From Flavobacteriales bacterium (GTDB lineage Bacteria > Bacteroidota > Bacteroidia > Flavobacteriales_D > Crocinitomicaceae), in the NCBI GenBank assembly GCA_947488235.1, contig CANLAQ010000012.1:1-57178 (forward strand): a stretch of 57,178 nt of DNA, read 5' to 3'. The notes beneath the pieces were generated by a model. It saw only the letters and a program-made list of their open reading frames with translations. It was not told the origin of the DNA and did not search any database. Shown here piece after piece: positions 24,615 through 33,887 of the stretch (positions are counted from its first letter, which is position 1; every line of letters begins with the position of its first letter). The position numbers and the translations under genes were made by a program.

Positions 24615-25452
24615 ATGCCTTTATCCAGCGGAAGTAATTTACCCTACCACTGTTAGAAACCAATCTGATAATAAAGATTCCTTCAGGTAAATTTGAAACA
24701 TCCATTTGAAAAGAATCTGTCATCATTGTATTCGAATAAATCAATGGACCATTAATAGAAAAAACAATAATGGTATTAAAGAGTTCAAATCCTAAATCTT
24801 TTATATTCAGCAAATCAACTCCTGGATTTGGAAAAATAAAACAATCTTGATTTCCACTCCATTCTTTTATGCTATTAGTTGTACAAGCACCATTAGTATA
24901 AGCTGAAACACCTTGATAATTTGTTGCCCAACAAGCGTTAAAATAAGTGATAGAATCACAGGAACAAACAGGTAGGTAGATGTCGGGACATACGACATTT
25001 AAATTAATTAAGGTCGAATCTATACAATCTATAACGATTGCTGTATCTATACCACCACATAAACTATTGCATTGATATCCACTTGGATAAAAATAGGCTG
25101 AATAATCAATTCCATCACTACCAATAAAACTACAGCCAGATACAGTAAAACAAGTATCATTTTGACGAATCACACCAAGCACCATCGCACAGGCACCAAA
25201 ATCAACACCACTTGGAATAATCATACAAGTATCAGGTGGCACAAGTGTACATTCACCATCCGTAAAAGAACTTACCCCGTAATTGTATGTGGCAACACAT
25301 GCATTGGAATAAGTGACACCATCACAGCCGCAAACAGGTACATAATCTCCTGTACAAAAAATACTAGGGTCAATCAAAGAAGAATCAATGCATGTTTGAC
25401 TATTCAGACTTGTTGAGAACAACAAGACTAGAAGTAAGAAAAAGATTTTCAT
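24613..25452 (-). CDS. Secreted Kazal-like domain protein with T9SS sorting domain
   Basis: A 279-residue exported protein. The signal peptide is about 1-19 (FFLLLVLLFSTSLNSQ). The first Kazal-like module spans C21-C68 with six cysteines (21, 33, 41, 43, 52, 68) and the hallmark VPVCGCDGVTYSNAC. A middle region follows with CMIIPS, GACAM and a second cysteine-rich stretch (about 74-140). A second, more diverged Kazal-like module comes next (PVCSCDSITYFNACWA). The last 75 residues are a T9SS type A domain (IFPNPGVDLLNIK ... YFRWIKA). Kazal domains in animals inhibit serine proteases; the bacterial ones are rarely tested, so inhibition is inference. It converges on HU across a shared terminator. 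Confidence 0.8.
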   Translation of the reverse strand: MKIFFLLLVLLFSTSLNSQTCIDSSLIDPSIFCTGDYVPVCGCDGVTYSNACVATYNYGVSSFTDGECTLVPPDTCMIIPSGVDFGACAMVLGVIRQNDTCFTVSGCSFIGSDGIDYSAYFYPSGYQCNSLCGGIDTAIVIDCIDSTLINLNVVCPDIYLPVCSCDSITYFNACWATNYQGVSAYTNGACTTNSIKEWSGNQDCFIFPNPGVDLLNIKDLGFELFNTIIVFSINGPLIYSNTMMTDSFQMDVSNLPEGIFIIRLVSNSGRVNYFRWIKA

Positions 25453-25458
25453 AAAATT

Positions 25459-26832
25459 TTATACTACATTTAATTCATTTTCACTTCTAGCAATTACTGC
25501 TGAAGCCAAACAATTTCCGAGAACATTTACTGAAGTTCGTCCCATATCCATGAGCGCATCAATGGCCAAGATAACACTTGCTTTTTCTGGATCTAAGCCC
25601 ATGGTTGCAACTGTACCTGCTAAGATGACAAAAGATGCCCCTCTTACCCCCGCAACACCTTTACTGGTTAGCATTAGAACTAGACAAATACTAATCTGTT
25701 GTCCAATACTTAGATCTACCCCGGACATTTGTGCCACAAAAACTGCTGCAAGAGATAAATACAAGGTCGTTCCGTCCAAATTAAAACTATAACCTGTTGG
25801 AATAACAAAAGCGACAATTTTTTTAGGGACGCCGAAAGCTTCCATATTTTCCAATGCCTTTGGTAAAGCTGCTTCACTACTTGCTGTTGCAAAAGCCAAA
25901 GTTACCGGTTCGGTAACAGCCTTTATAAATTTTCGAATAGGGATCTTAGCAATTAATGCGATAGGCAATAAGACACAAGTAACAAAGATAACCAATGCGA
26001 CATATAGCGTGCCGACTAATTTCATGAGATTGAAAAGAATATCAACACCTGATTTAGCCACTGTAGATGCTAAGGCACCAAAAACGGCAATAGGCGCTAA
26101 AAACATAACAATGTCAGTGAATTTAAACATAACCTCTGAAAGACTTTCTGCAAAATTTAGCATGGTCCGTTTGTGTTGTTCATGTTTGACCATTCCCAAG
26201 CCTATTGCAAAGACGATCGAAAATATCACGACTTGTAACACCTGATTTTCTCCAATTGCCTTAGAAATATTTTCCGGGAAAATTTCAACAAAATGATCCT
26301 TGTGTTCCGCTTTTTGCGCCAATAATTCAGTGGATTTTAATTTATCTGCAGTACTTATCTCAATCTTAACCCCTTTACCCGCTTGAGACACATTAATCGC
26401 AAGCAGTCCAATAAACAAAGCCATAGTAGTAACGATTTCAAAATACAAGATGCTTTTCAAACCTATTCTACCGACTTGCTTCAAATTACTATGACCTGCA
26501 ATTCCTACTACCAAAGTGGCAAAAATCAAGGGAGCAACAAGTGTTTTGATCATCCGAAGAAAAATCTTTCCGAAACGCTCTGTTTCTAATGCAAAAGCGG
26601 GGAAATCCATACCTACTTCTACCCCTAAGATCATCGCTGTAAAAATCCAAAGCGCCAATTTCTTTCTTTTGAAAGAAATATAAATCAAAAGTCCCATCAG
26701 AATAAACCTCAAGGTTTGGAATGTCATTGGATCCATTTGAGGGAGTAAACTTTCAATAAAAAATAAAAGTCCAATATGAACGAAGATTACGATGTACCAA
26801 AAGATCGTGGTAAAAGAAGAGAATATTTTCAT
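25459..26832 (-). CDS. Dicarboxylate/amino acid:cation symporter (SDF family)
   Basis: A 457-residue inner-membrane transporter driven by sodium or protons, of the DctA/GltP type. Multiple membrane helices cover the protein. The helical hairpin motif ATASSEAALP corresponds to the family's serine-rich hairpin, and the binding-site helix reads PTGYSFNLDGTTLYL. A second hairpin (SKGVAGVRGASFVIL) and the closing helix with ALMDMGRTSVNVLGN carry the substrate-contacting Asp and Arg/Asn. A C4-dicarboxylate or glutamate/aspartate substrate is inferred. The N-terminal hydrophobic extension (residues about 1-60) is longer than in classical members. It is 6 bp upstream of the Kazal-like gene on the same strand, possibly with read-through. 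Confidence 0.9.
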   Translation of the reverse strand: MKIFSSFTTIFWYIVIFVHIGLLFFIESLLPQMDPMTFQTLRFILMGLLIYISFKRKKLALWIFTAMILGVEVGMDFPAFALETERFGKIFLRMIKTLVAPLIFATLVVGIAGHSNLKQVGRIGLKSILYFEIVTTMALFIGLLAINVSQAGKGVKIEISTADKLKSTELLAQKAEHKDHFVEIFPENISKAIGENQVLQVVIFSIVFAIGLGMVKHEQHKRTMLNFAESLSEVMFKFTDIVMFLAPIAVFGALASTVAKSGVDILFNLMKLVGTLYVALVIFVTCVLLPIALIAKIPIRKFIKAVTEPVTLAFATASSEAALPKALENMEAFGVPKKIVAFVIPTGYSFNLDGTTLYLSLAAVFVAQMSGVDLSIGQQISICLVLMLTSKGVAGVRGASFVILAGTVATMGLDPEKASVILAIDALMDMGRTSVNVLGNCLASAVIARSENELNVV

Positions 26833-26920
26833 GTGATAAATTTAAAAAATAAATACCAGTAACATAGACACATCTGAAAATTATAAACACAAAAGCTAAT
26901 AATCTTAAAGCGCGTATTCG

Positions 26921-26928
26921 TATATTTG
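26921..26928 (+). promoter_or_regulatory. -7 box of the acyl-CoA carboxylase gene
   Basis: TATATTTG matches TAnnTTTG and ends 16 nt before the ATG at 26945, so a leader of about 12 nt is expected. No -33 TTG is seen. Confidence 0.5.
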
Positions 26929-26944
26929 GACTTAAATTTATCTT

Positions 26945-28588
26945 ATGGCACTTTCGGAAAAAGAACTGGCATTCAATTCAAATGAAGATCATATGAAGCT
27001 GAAAATTTCAGCTTTAGAAAGAGCATTAGGGAAAATTTATCTAGGTGGCGGTAAGAAAAAAATAGATAAACTTCACGAAGCAGGAAAAATGACTGCAAGA
27101 GAACGCATAGATTTTCTACTTGATCCTGGAACAGAACGCATCGAAATTGGAGCGCTTGCTGGATATGGAATGTATGAAGAGCATGGAGGATGTCCAGCAG
27201 GAGGCGTTGTTATCGTTATTGGTTATGTATCTAAAAGACAATGTATTGTTGTTGCTAATGACGCGACGGTAAAAGCAGGTGCTTGGTTTCCTATTACGGG
27301 AAAAAAGAATCTTAGAGCTCAAGAAATTGCAATGGAGAATAAACTTCCAATTATCTATTTAGTAGATTCTGCCGGTGTATTTCTTCCATTACAAGATGAA
27401 ATCTTTCCAGACAAAGAACATTTTGGAAGAATCTTTAGAAACAATGCCATCATGAGTTCTGAGGGAATTGTTCAAATTTCAGCAGTAATGGGTTCATGTG
27501 TTGCAGGTGGTGCTTATTTGCCCATCATGTCAGATGAATCGCTGATTGTAAACAAAACTGGAACTATTTTTCTTGCAGGATCTTATCTAGTAAAAGCAGC
27601 TATTGGAGAAGAAATAGACAATGAATTTTTAGGGGGAGCTACGACTCAAACAGAACTTTCAGGCATCTGTGATTACAAAGTAGAAAACGATGAGACTTGT
27701 TTGACCACTATTCGAGATTTAATGAGTCGCATCGGAAAAGTAGAAACTGCGGGATTTGATCGCATTGAAAGTTCAGCTCCAAAAGAAAATGCAGAAAACA
27801 TCTACGGAATTTTTCCTGCAGAACGATCTAAGCCTTATGCTACAAGAGAATTACTGAAAACATTAGTTGATGATTCAATTTTAACCGAATACAAAGCCAA
27901 TTATGGAAAAACTATAATCTGTGCCTATGCCAGAATTGACGGATGGAGCGTAGGGATTGTAGCTAATAATAGAGAAATAGTAAAAAACGCAAAAGGAGAA
28001 ATGCAATTTGGAGGGGTTATTTATTCTGATTCCGCCGATAAAGCAGCAAGATTTATTATGGTTTGTAACCAAAAACAAATTCCTTTAGTCTTTTTACAAG
28101 ATGTTACCGGATTCATGGTAGGTTCCAAAAGTGAACAAGGAGGAATCATTAAAGATGGTGCCAAACTAGTGAATGCTGTTTCCAATAGTGTGGTTCCAAA
28201 ATTCACTGTAATAATGGGGAATTCATACGGAGCGGGGAACTATGCAATGTGCGGAAAAGCATACGACCCACGATTAATTGTGGCATGGCCAACAGCTGAA
28301 ATCGCTGTGATGAGTGGTGCTGCAGCAGCCAAAACCCTACTTCAAATTGAAATAGCTACTTTAAAAGGAAAAGGTGCAACCATCACTCCTGAAAAAGAAA
28401 AGGAACTTTTTAACTCTATAAAAGATCGTTACGACAAACAGACTTCTCCTTATTATGCTGCGAGTCGAATTTGGGTAGATGCTATCATAGACCCTATAGA
28501 TACTAGAAAAGTAATTTCAATGGGTATCGAGATGGCAGATCAATCTAAAATAACCAAGAGATTTAATGTAGGTGCCTTACAGACTTAA
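26945..28588 (+). CDS. Acyl-CoA carboxylase beta subunit, methylcrotonyl-CoA carboxylase-like
   Basis: Biotin-dependent carboxyltransferase subunit of 547 residues. It transfers carboxyl from biotin to an acyl-CoA. The N half has the acyl-CoA oxyanion segment with PLQDEIFPDKEHFGRIF, which resembles the LPRQDEVFPDRDHFGRIF pattern of methylcrotonyl-CoA carboxylase more than the SGGARIQEG pattern of propionyl-CoA carboxylase. The C half has the second crotonase-like oxyanion hole (GNSYGAGNYAMCG) and the LQDVTGFMVG segment. Leucine degradation is the likely pathway. The matching biotin carboxylase subunit is not in the window. The stop overlaps the stop of the minus-strand barrel gene by 3 nt. 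Confidence 0.85.
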   Translation: MALSEKELAFNSNEDHMKLKISALERALGKIYLGGGKKKIDKLHEAGKMTARERIDFLLDPGTERIEIGALAGYGMYEEHGGCPAGGVVIVIGYVSKRQCIVVANDATVKAGAWFPITGKKNLRAQEIAMENKLPIIYLVDSAGVFLPLQDEIFPDKEHFGRIFRNNAIMSSEGIVQISAVMGSCVAGGAYLPIMSDESLIVNKTGTIFLAGSYLVKAAIGEEIDNEFLGGATTQTELSGICDYKVENDETCLTTIRDLMSRIGKVETAGFDRIESSAPKENAENIYGIFPAERSKPYATRELLKTLVDDSILTEYKANYGKTIICAYARIDGWSVGIVANNREIVKNAKGEMQFGGVIYSDSADKAARFIMVCNQKQIPLVFLQDVTGFMVGSKSEQGGIIKDGAKLVNAVSNSVVPKFTVIMGNSYGAGNYAMCGKAYDPRLIVAWPTAEIAVMSGAAAAKTLLQIEIATLKGKGATITPEKEKELFNSIKDRYDKQTSPYYAASRIWVDAIIDPIDTRKVISMGIEMADQSKITKRFNVGALQT

Positions 28589-29256
28589 TCATCAAAATTT
28601 CCTGATTCACTTTTCTTACCATTAAAATAATGGGTATAAGCAAATCCAACCGTTAAGAAGGATGAATTTTTATTGAATTCTGAAGGATCATAACCCAATT
28701 GAGAATCGACACCAATTAGCGATGGTTGGTAACTAAAACCGTAAAATGCATATCCAATAGAAAGACGATAGGAAGCATTAACATCTGAGGCTACAACCAA
28801 ACCTAATACAGGTTCAACATAAACAGATTCAATTTGATTATAAGAAACGCCTTTAGCTTTTAAAGCATCTGTAGTAATAATAGATTGAGCATATCCTGTC
28901 TTGATACCTAAATCAGTTCCAAAGCGTTCCGTCCAAAATTTTTCATGACCCACTTTTACAAAAACTGCCCCCGTATGCATCCCTCCATATACCTTAGAAG
29001 GTACTCGAAACTCATTAACAGCAAAATAAGTATAGTGCAACCCCATTCCGAAGGAAAGTCCTTTTTTGAGTGTATATTGATAATAAGGGGAAACAGAAAC
29101 CAGTCCTTGCATTATCGTTTTGAAAGGCATATTCACAAAAGCATTAGGCAATCCCAATTCAAGGGTGAAAGAATCATCAGGTTTTATTTTCTGAGTATGC
29201 GCAATACCTATTTGGAGTAAGCAGAAAAAGCAAAATAAGACTTTAATTTTTTTCAT
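28585..29256 (-). CDS. Small outer-membrane beta-barrel protein
   Basis: A porin-like beta-barrel protein of 223 residues from the preferred start at 29256, where a signal peptide begins (KKIKVLFCFFCLLQIGIAHTQ); the longer open frame to 29286 adds 10 residues ahead of it. Alternating hydrophobic/polar stretches with many aromatics (GLHYTYFAVNEF, VGHEKFW, YRLSIGYAFYGFSY, FLTVGFAYTHYF) fit an eight-stranded barrel with extracellular loops. No specific family function can be assigned. The convergent neighbour is the acyl-CoA carboxylase, overlapping by its stop codon. The upstream gene on the same strand is the flippase at 29308, with a gap of about 50 bp. Confidence 0.65.
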   Translation of the reverse strand: MKKIKVLFCFFCLLQIGIAHTQKIKPDDSFTLELGLPNAFVNMPFKTIMQGLVSVSPYYQYTLKKGLSFGMGLHYTYFAVNEFRVPSKVYGGMHTGAVFVKVGHEKFWTERFGTDLGIKTGYAQSIITTDALKAKGVSYNQIESVYVEPVLGLVVASDVNASYRLSIGYAFYGFSYQPSLIGVDSQLGYDPSEFNKNSSFLTVGFAYTHYFNGKKSESGNFDD

Positions 29257-29307
29257 GAAGCAAGTAATTAATGTGAAGATACACAATTACCTTATTTATT
29301 CAAACTA

Positions 29308-30822
29308 TTAACTTTTTTTCAAGCGCCATTGAGAACGCAATTTATTGAAGTAGTTGGCCGTTTCTGGTTCCATATTAAAATAGATAACCGGTACAACAAA
29401 CAAGCCCAGGACTAAAGTACATTTGATAAAAATCAATAATAATGAAAGTGATTTATCAAGCAAGTATTCCGCTGGAATTCCTTGAGAGAGTCCCTCTATC
29501 AATGCAAATACTAGAAAAAATAAAAAGACTAATTTCAATTGAGACCTTTTAAAAGGCAATAGACCATATGCTTTGTAGATATAAAATGTTCTGGCGAAAT
29601 TATAAATCACATACACCAAACCTGTTGCAAATGCAGCTCCTATAATTCCATATTTCGGTATGACATATAGATTCAATATAAAGATGCCAAGACATAAAAA
29701 AACGGTGAAAAACAGGTCGAATTTATATTTTTTAGAAGTAGAAAAAATAGTGCCATTCAAACCGCAATACATATCAACCATTCGTCCAATTAGTAAAAAG
29801 AAAAGAACATACATGCCAACACTAAATTCTGGTTTCAGAAAAGAAAAGAATTCAAATCGACAGGTCCAGATACAGAGAAAAGAAAGCAACCCTATAAACA
29901 AACCGACAGCGCTAGATTTCTCATAGATTTCTTGCATTCCAATCATGTCCTTAGCTTTCCATAATTTTGCGATAATTGGAGAACTGACACGAACAATGGC
30001 ACGATAAGGAATTTGCAAAGCACTGGTAAGATTAATCATCGTGGTGTAAATACCAGTTTGTTTCAAATCCAGATAAGAGGCAATCATCAAGGCGTCCATT
30101 GAAATCACCAACAAGGTGGTTAAGGTATTGAGATAACTAAACAAACTAAAATACACCATTATTTTCCGGAATCGTTTTGGGATGGTTATTGATTTTATAG
30201 AAAAATGAAACTCTCCTATTTTTAATAAATAGATAAAGGAAACAAGACCCGGTATAAAATAGATCAGTACATGAAGAATAAAAAACAGTTCGAATGTAAT
30301 GCTATTAAAAGCAAGCAGCAGTAAGAGACAAGTAACTCCAATTCTGAGTACTATATCTTGCAAAAAAACAGTAAAAACATTCTGAAATAATCCACGAAGA
30401 TGATTTTCAAAAAGCATAAAAAACACATTAGCAATTCCTAATGGAATAATCCAATAATAATACTGAACAAAAAGAGGTGATTTTGAATTAAAATGATTGG
30501 AAATTGATCCCTGAAATAAATAAAAAAGTAAGGTAAATAATAGGATTCCAAAACAAACGACTATGGTATTCAGCAATAAAAAACCATAATGTTTTCGGGC
30601 TGCATTGCGAAAGAAAGGGAAAAATCGCCAAGTTACATAGACGGTACCAAGATTCGAAAGCTGAGCAAATAAAAGTCCAACAGCCAAAATCAAATTAATT
30701 AATCCGATTTGTTCAGTGCTTAAAAACCAAATGAAAAGCACCACTTTATTTACATAACCAAGGAATAAACCTAAGTAGGAAATAACAGTTGTTTTAAACG
30801 CATCCTTTTGGACAATTCCCAT
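29308..30822 (-). CDS. Polysaccharide flippase (MOP/Wzx-like)
   Basis: A 504-residue inner-membrane protein with about 14 membrane helices over its whole length. It shows the layout of the MOP exporter superfamily of oligosaccharide flippases: an N-terminal half with YINKVVLFIWFLSTEQIGLINLIL-type helix boundaries (YLGLFLGYVNKVVLF, TEQIGLINL), a cytoplasmic loop, and a C-terminal half with FSTSKKYKFDL. Such proteins flip lipid-linked sugars to the periplasm for capsule, O-antigen or exopolysaccharide. No glycosyltransferases lie nearby, so the substrate is unknown. It is 34 bp downstream of carB on the same strand. Confidence 0.82.
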   Translation of the reverse strand: MGIVQKDAFKTTVISYLGLFLGYVNKVVLFIWFLSTEQIGLINLILAVGLLFAQLSNLGTVYVTWRFFPFFRNAARKHYGFLLLNTIVVCFGILLFTLLFYLFQGSISNHFNSKSPLFVQYYYWIIPLGIANVFFMLFENHLRGLFQNVFTVFLQDIVLRIGVTCLLLLLAFNSITFELFFILHVLIYFIPGLVSFIYLLKIGEFHFSIKSITIPKRFRKIMVYFSLFSYLNTLTTLLVISMDALMIASYLDLKQTGIYTTMINLTSALQIPYRAIVRVSSPIIAKLWKAKDMIGMQEIYEKSSAVGLFIGLLSFLCIWTCRFEFFSFLKPEFSVGMYVLFFLLIGRMVDMYCGLNGTIFSTSKKYKFDLFFTVFLCLGIFILNLYVIPKYGIIGAAFATGLVYVIYNFARTFYIYKAYGLLPFKRSQLKLVFLFFLVFALIEGLSQGIPAEYLLDKSLSLLLIFIKCTLVLGLFVVPVIYFNMEPETANYFNKLRSQWRLKKS

Positions 30823-30856
30823 ACTGTTCTAACCGTTAAGTCCAATAAGGCAGTAA

Positions 30857-33673
30857 TTATTTGGACAAATGCATATATCTTTCGTTGTAAATCTTAGTAA
30901 AGAAAGGGTCTTTTAAATTTTTAATGAAGCGAATGGCTTCACCAGTTGATTTCATTTCAGGACCTAATTCCTTTTTAACATCAGGAAACTTCTCATAGGA
31001 GAATACAGGAATTTTAATTGCATATCCTTCTTTACGCGGCTTGAAGTCAAAATCAGTTACCTTTTTCTCTCCTAGCATTACTTTTGTAGCATAATTCACA
31101 TATGGTTCATCGTATGCTTTTGCAATAAACGGCACCGTCCTTGATGCTCTAGGATTCGCTTCGATCACATATACTTTATCATCTTTTATGGCAAATTGAA
31201 TATTAATTAATCCAACTGTTTTAAGGGCCACTGCTATTCTTTTGGTAATATCTTCAATTTGAGCAATAACAAAATCCCCTAAATTATAAGGAGGTAATAC
31301 TGCATAAGAATCACCAGAATGAATACCTGCAGGCTCAATATGCTGCATAATACCAATGATGTAAACATTTTCACCATCACAAATTGCATCGGCTTCTGCC
31401 TCCCCTGCTCCAACAAGAAAATGATCCAATAAAATCTGATTGTTTCCCATTTCATTGATAATATCAACAACATGATGTTCCAACTCTTCTTGATTGATTA
31501 CAATCTTCATTTTCTGTCCACCCAAAACATAACTTGGGCGCACTAAAAGAGGAAAACCTAAATCATTTGACAATTCGATGGCTTGTTCGGCATTTTGTAC
31601 GATACCATATTTTGGGAAAGGAATATTATTTTCTTCTAGTACCTTTGAAAAACGACCTCTATCTTCCGCTAAATCTAAAGCTTCGAAGCTTGTGCCTAAT
31701 ATTTTGACACCATAGCGACTTAACTTTTCTGCCAACTTCAATGCGGTTTGTCCGCCTAGCTGAACGATAACGCCTTCAGGTTTTTCATGCTGAATAATGT
31801 CATAAATATGTTCCCAAAAAACAGGTTCAAAATATAATTTATCTGACGTATCGAAATCTGTTGAAACCGTTTCAGGATTACAATTAATCATAATGGTTTC
31901 ATAGCCACATTCTTTAGCAGCAAGGACTCCATGAACACATGAATAATCAAATTCAATTCCTTGTCCGATTCTATTGGGACCAGATCCAAGAACAATTACT
32001 TTCTTTTTGTCACTCACAACGCTTTCATTCTCATATTCGAATGTAGAATAATAGTAAGGCGTTTGCGCTTCAAATTCAGCTGCACAAGTATCGACTAACT
32101 TATACACCCGTTTGATACCCATTTCTGTTCTTTTCTTATATACTTCAGATTCAAGACACTTCAAAAGGTGGGCAATTTGACGATCGCAATACCCTTTTTG
32201 TTTGCCTTCAAATAGCAACTCTTGAGGCAAGCTATCGACATTGAATTTTTCAATTTGTTTTTCAAACTTGATTAATTCCTCGATTTGCTTTAAAAACCAG
32301 ATGTCAATCTTTGTTTTTTCAACAATTGTTTTAAAAGGAATTCCCAATTTAATGGCATCATAAATATGAAACAAACGATTCCATGATGCATGCTCTAAGC
32401 TATGAAGAATTTCATTTTGATTGGTCAATTCCTTTCCATCGGCTCCGAGACCATTTCTATTGATTTCAAGAGATTGACAAGCTTTTTGCAATGCTTCTTG
32501 AAAAGAGCGACCGATGGCCATTACCTCACCAACCGATTTCATTTGCAATCCTAATTCGCGATTGGTACCAGGGAATTTGTTGAAGTTCCATCTAGGTATT
32601 TTTACAATCACATAATCAAGTGTAGGTTCAAAAAACGCTGAGGTTGTCTTTGTAATTTGATTTTTAAGTTCATCTAGATGATAACCAATTGCCAATTTAG
32701 CAGCGATTTTAGCAATAGGATAACCCGTTGCTTTAGATGCCAAGGCAGAAGATCTAGAAACACGAGGATTAATTTCAATAGCAATAATATCTTCCGCATT
32801 ATCGGGTGACACCGCGAATTGAACATTACAACCACCAGCAAAATTTCCAATAGAGCGCATCATTAAAATGGCCATATTCCTCATTTTTTGAAAAGTCGTA
32901 TCCGATAGTGTCATGGCAGGAGCTACAGTAATGGAATCGCCGGTATGAATCCCCATGGGATCAAAATTCTCGATAGAACAAATGATAACCACATTATCAT
33001 TGGCATCTCTTAGCAGCTCTAATTCAAACTCCTTCCAACCCAGCAATGCCTTGTCGATCATTACCTCATGAATAGGAGAAAGTTGTAAACCTCTTTCTAA
33101 TAAATTATCAAATTCCTTTGGAGTATATAAGATGGAAGCACCCGAACCACCCAGCGTGTAAGAGGGACGAATACATAAAGGGAATCCAAATTCTTGTGCA
33201 ATTTCCTTTCCTTCTAAAAAAGATTTGGCTGTTTTCTGAGGAGCCATTGGAATCCCAATGTCTAACATCAAATTTCTAAAAGCCTCCCTATTCTCAGTGA
33301 TTTCGATGGCATTGATGTCAACACCTATAATTTTCACACCATATTCCTCCCAAATTCCCATCTCATAACACTGAATACACAAATTCAATGCTGTTTGTCC
33401 ACCCATCGTAGGTAAGACAGCATCAATCTTATGTTTTTTAAGAATTTCAATGATACTTTCAGGCTCAAGGGGTTGTAAATATATATTATCTGCTACCACT
33501 TTATCGGTCATTATGGTAGCGGGATTTGAATTAATCAAAGTAACCTCAATTCCTTCTTCTCTAAGGGAACGAGCTGCTTGAGATCCAGCGTAATCAAATT
33601 CACAAGCTTGACCAATAACAATTGGTCCACTTCCGATAAGGAGGATAGATTTTAAAGATGTATCTCTTGGCAT
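30857..33673 (-). CDS. carB: Carbamoyl phosphate synthase large subunit without the allosteric domain
   Basis: Makes carbamoyl phosphate from ammonia (delivered by CarA), bicarbonate and two ATP for pyrimidines and arginine. The 938 residues hold the two homologous ATP-grasp synthetase halves. The first half opens with IGSGPIVIGQACEFDYAGSQ, and the second half opens near residue 560 with VLGSGPNRIGQGIEFDYSC. The oligomerisation segment lies between them. The protein ends with LGPEMKSTGEAIRF and about 20 further residues, where E. coli CarB (1073 residues) continues into the allosteric MGS-like domain of about 135 residues. That domain is absent. I recall similar lengths in Flavobacteria, so this is likely lineage-typical. 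Substrate-binding motifs look intact. carA is not in the window. Confidence 0.95.
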   Translation of the reverse strand: MPRDTSLKSILLIGSGPIVIGQACEFDYAGSQAARSLREEGIEVTLINSNPATIMTDKVVADNIYLQPLEPESIIEILKKHKIDAVLPTMGGQTALNLCIQCYEMGIWEEYGVKIIGVDINAIEITENREAFRNLMLDIGIPMAPQKTAKSFLEGKEIAQEFGFPLCIRPSYTLGGSGASILYTPKEFDNLLERGLQLSPIHEVMIDKALLGWKEFELELLRDANDNVVIICSIENFDPMGIHTGDSITVAPAMTLSDTTFQKMRNMAILMMRSIGNFAGGCNVQFAVSPDNAEDIIAIEINPRVSRSSALASKATGYPIAKIAAKLAIGYHLDELKNQITKTTSAFFEPTLDYVIVKIPRWNFNKFPGTNRELGLQMKSVGEVMAIGRSFQEALQKACQSLEINRNGLGADGKELTNQNEILHSLEHASWNRLFHIYDAIKLGIPFKTIVEKTKIDIWFLKQIEELIKFEKQIEKFNVDSLPQELLFEGKQKGYCDRQIAHLLKCLESEVYKKRTEMGIKRVYKLVDTCAAEFEAQTPYYYSTFEYENESVVSDKKKVIVLGSGPNRIGQGIEFDYSCVHGVLAAKECGYETIMINCNPETVSTDFDTSDKLYFEPVFWEHIYDIIQHEKPEGVIVQLGGQTALKLAEKLSRYGVKILGTSFEALDLAEDRGRFSKVLEENNIPFPKYGIVQNAEQAIELSNDLGFPLLVRPSYVLGGQKMKIVINQEELEHHVVDIINEMGNNQILLDHFLVGAGEAEADAICDGENVYIIGIMQHIEPAGIHSGDSYAVLPPYNLGDFVIAQIEDITKRIAVALKTVGLINIQFAIKDDKVYVIEANPRASRTVPFIAKAYDEPYVNYATKVMLGEKKVTDFDFKPRKEGYAIKIPVFSYEKFPDVKKELGPEMKSTGEAIRFIKNLKDPFFTKIYNERYMHLSK

Positions 33674-33801
33674 AGGGTTTTCAATTTACAATTCTTTACG
33701 CGAAAATGCTCGCAGTAAACTGAGAACAAATTTAATTTAAAATCCAATTGAAAAGATAAGTAAGTCAAAGTGTTTTTGAACAAATTGAAAATTATTGTTA
33801 A

Positions 33802-33830
33802 TTAGTGGATTGAGCGGAGTCGAGATGCGC
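33802..33830. repeat. GAGCGGAGTCGA intergenic motif
   Basis: The gap between carB and the DUF4159 gene contains GGATTGAGCGGAGTCGAGAT, a motif I have seen repeated in intergenic DNA of Flavobacteriales. It includes CGGAGTCGA, which can pair with the TCGACTCCG of a reverse copy. Only one copy is present in this window, so its repeat status is recalled, not shown. Confidence 0.3.
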
Positions 33831-33875
33831 TTTAATTAAATAAAACAAGCAAAATCAACTTTAAACAAAATCGAT

Positions 33876-33883
33876 TACTTTTG
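33876..33883 (+). promoter_or_regulatory. -7 box of the DUF4159 gene, 4 nt before ATG
   Basis: TACTTTTG matches TAnnTTTG and is separated from the ATG at 33888 by TACT, the same 4-nt geometry as at dnaX and dnaB. No -33 TTG is clear. Confidence 0.5.
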
Positions 33884-33887
33884 TACT

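Noticed and set aside
30857..33673. carB truncated by a nonsense mutation
   Set aside because: The protein stops exactly at a domain boundary and another gene begins shortly after; similar lengths are recalled in related bacteria.
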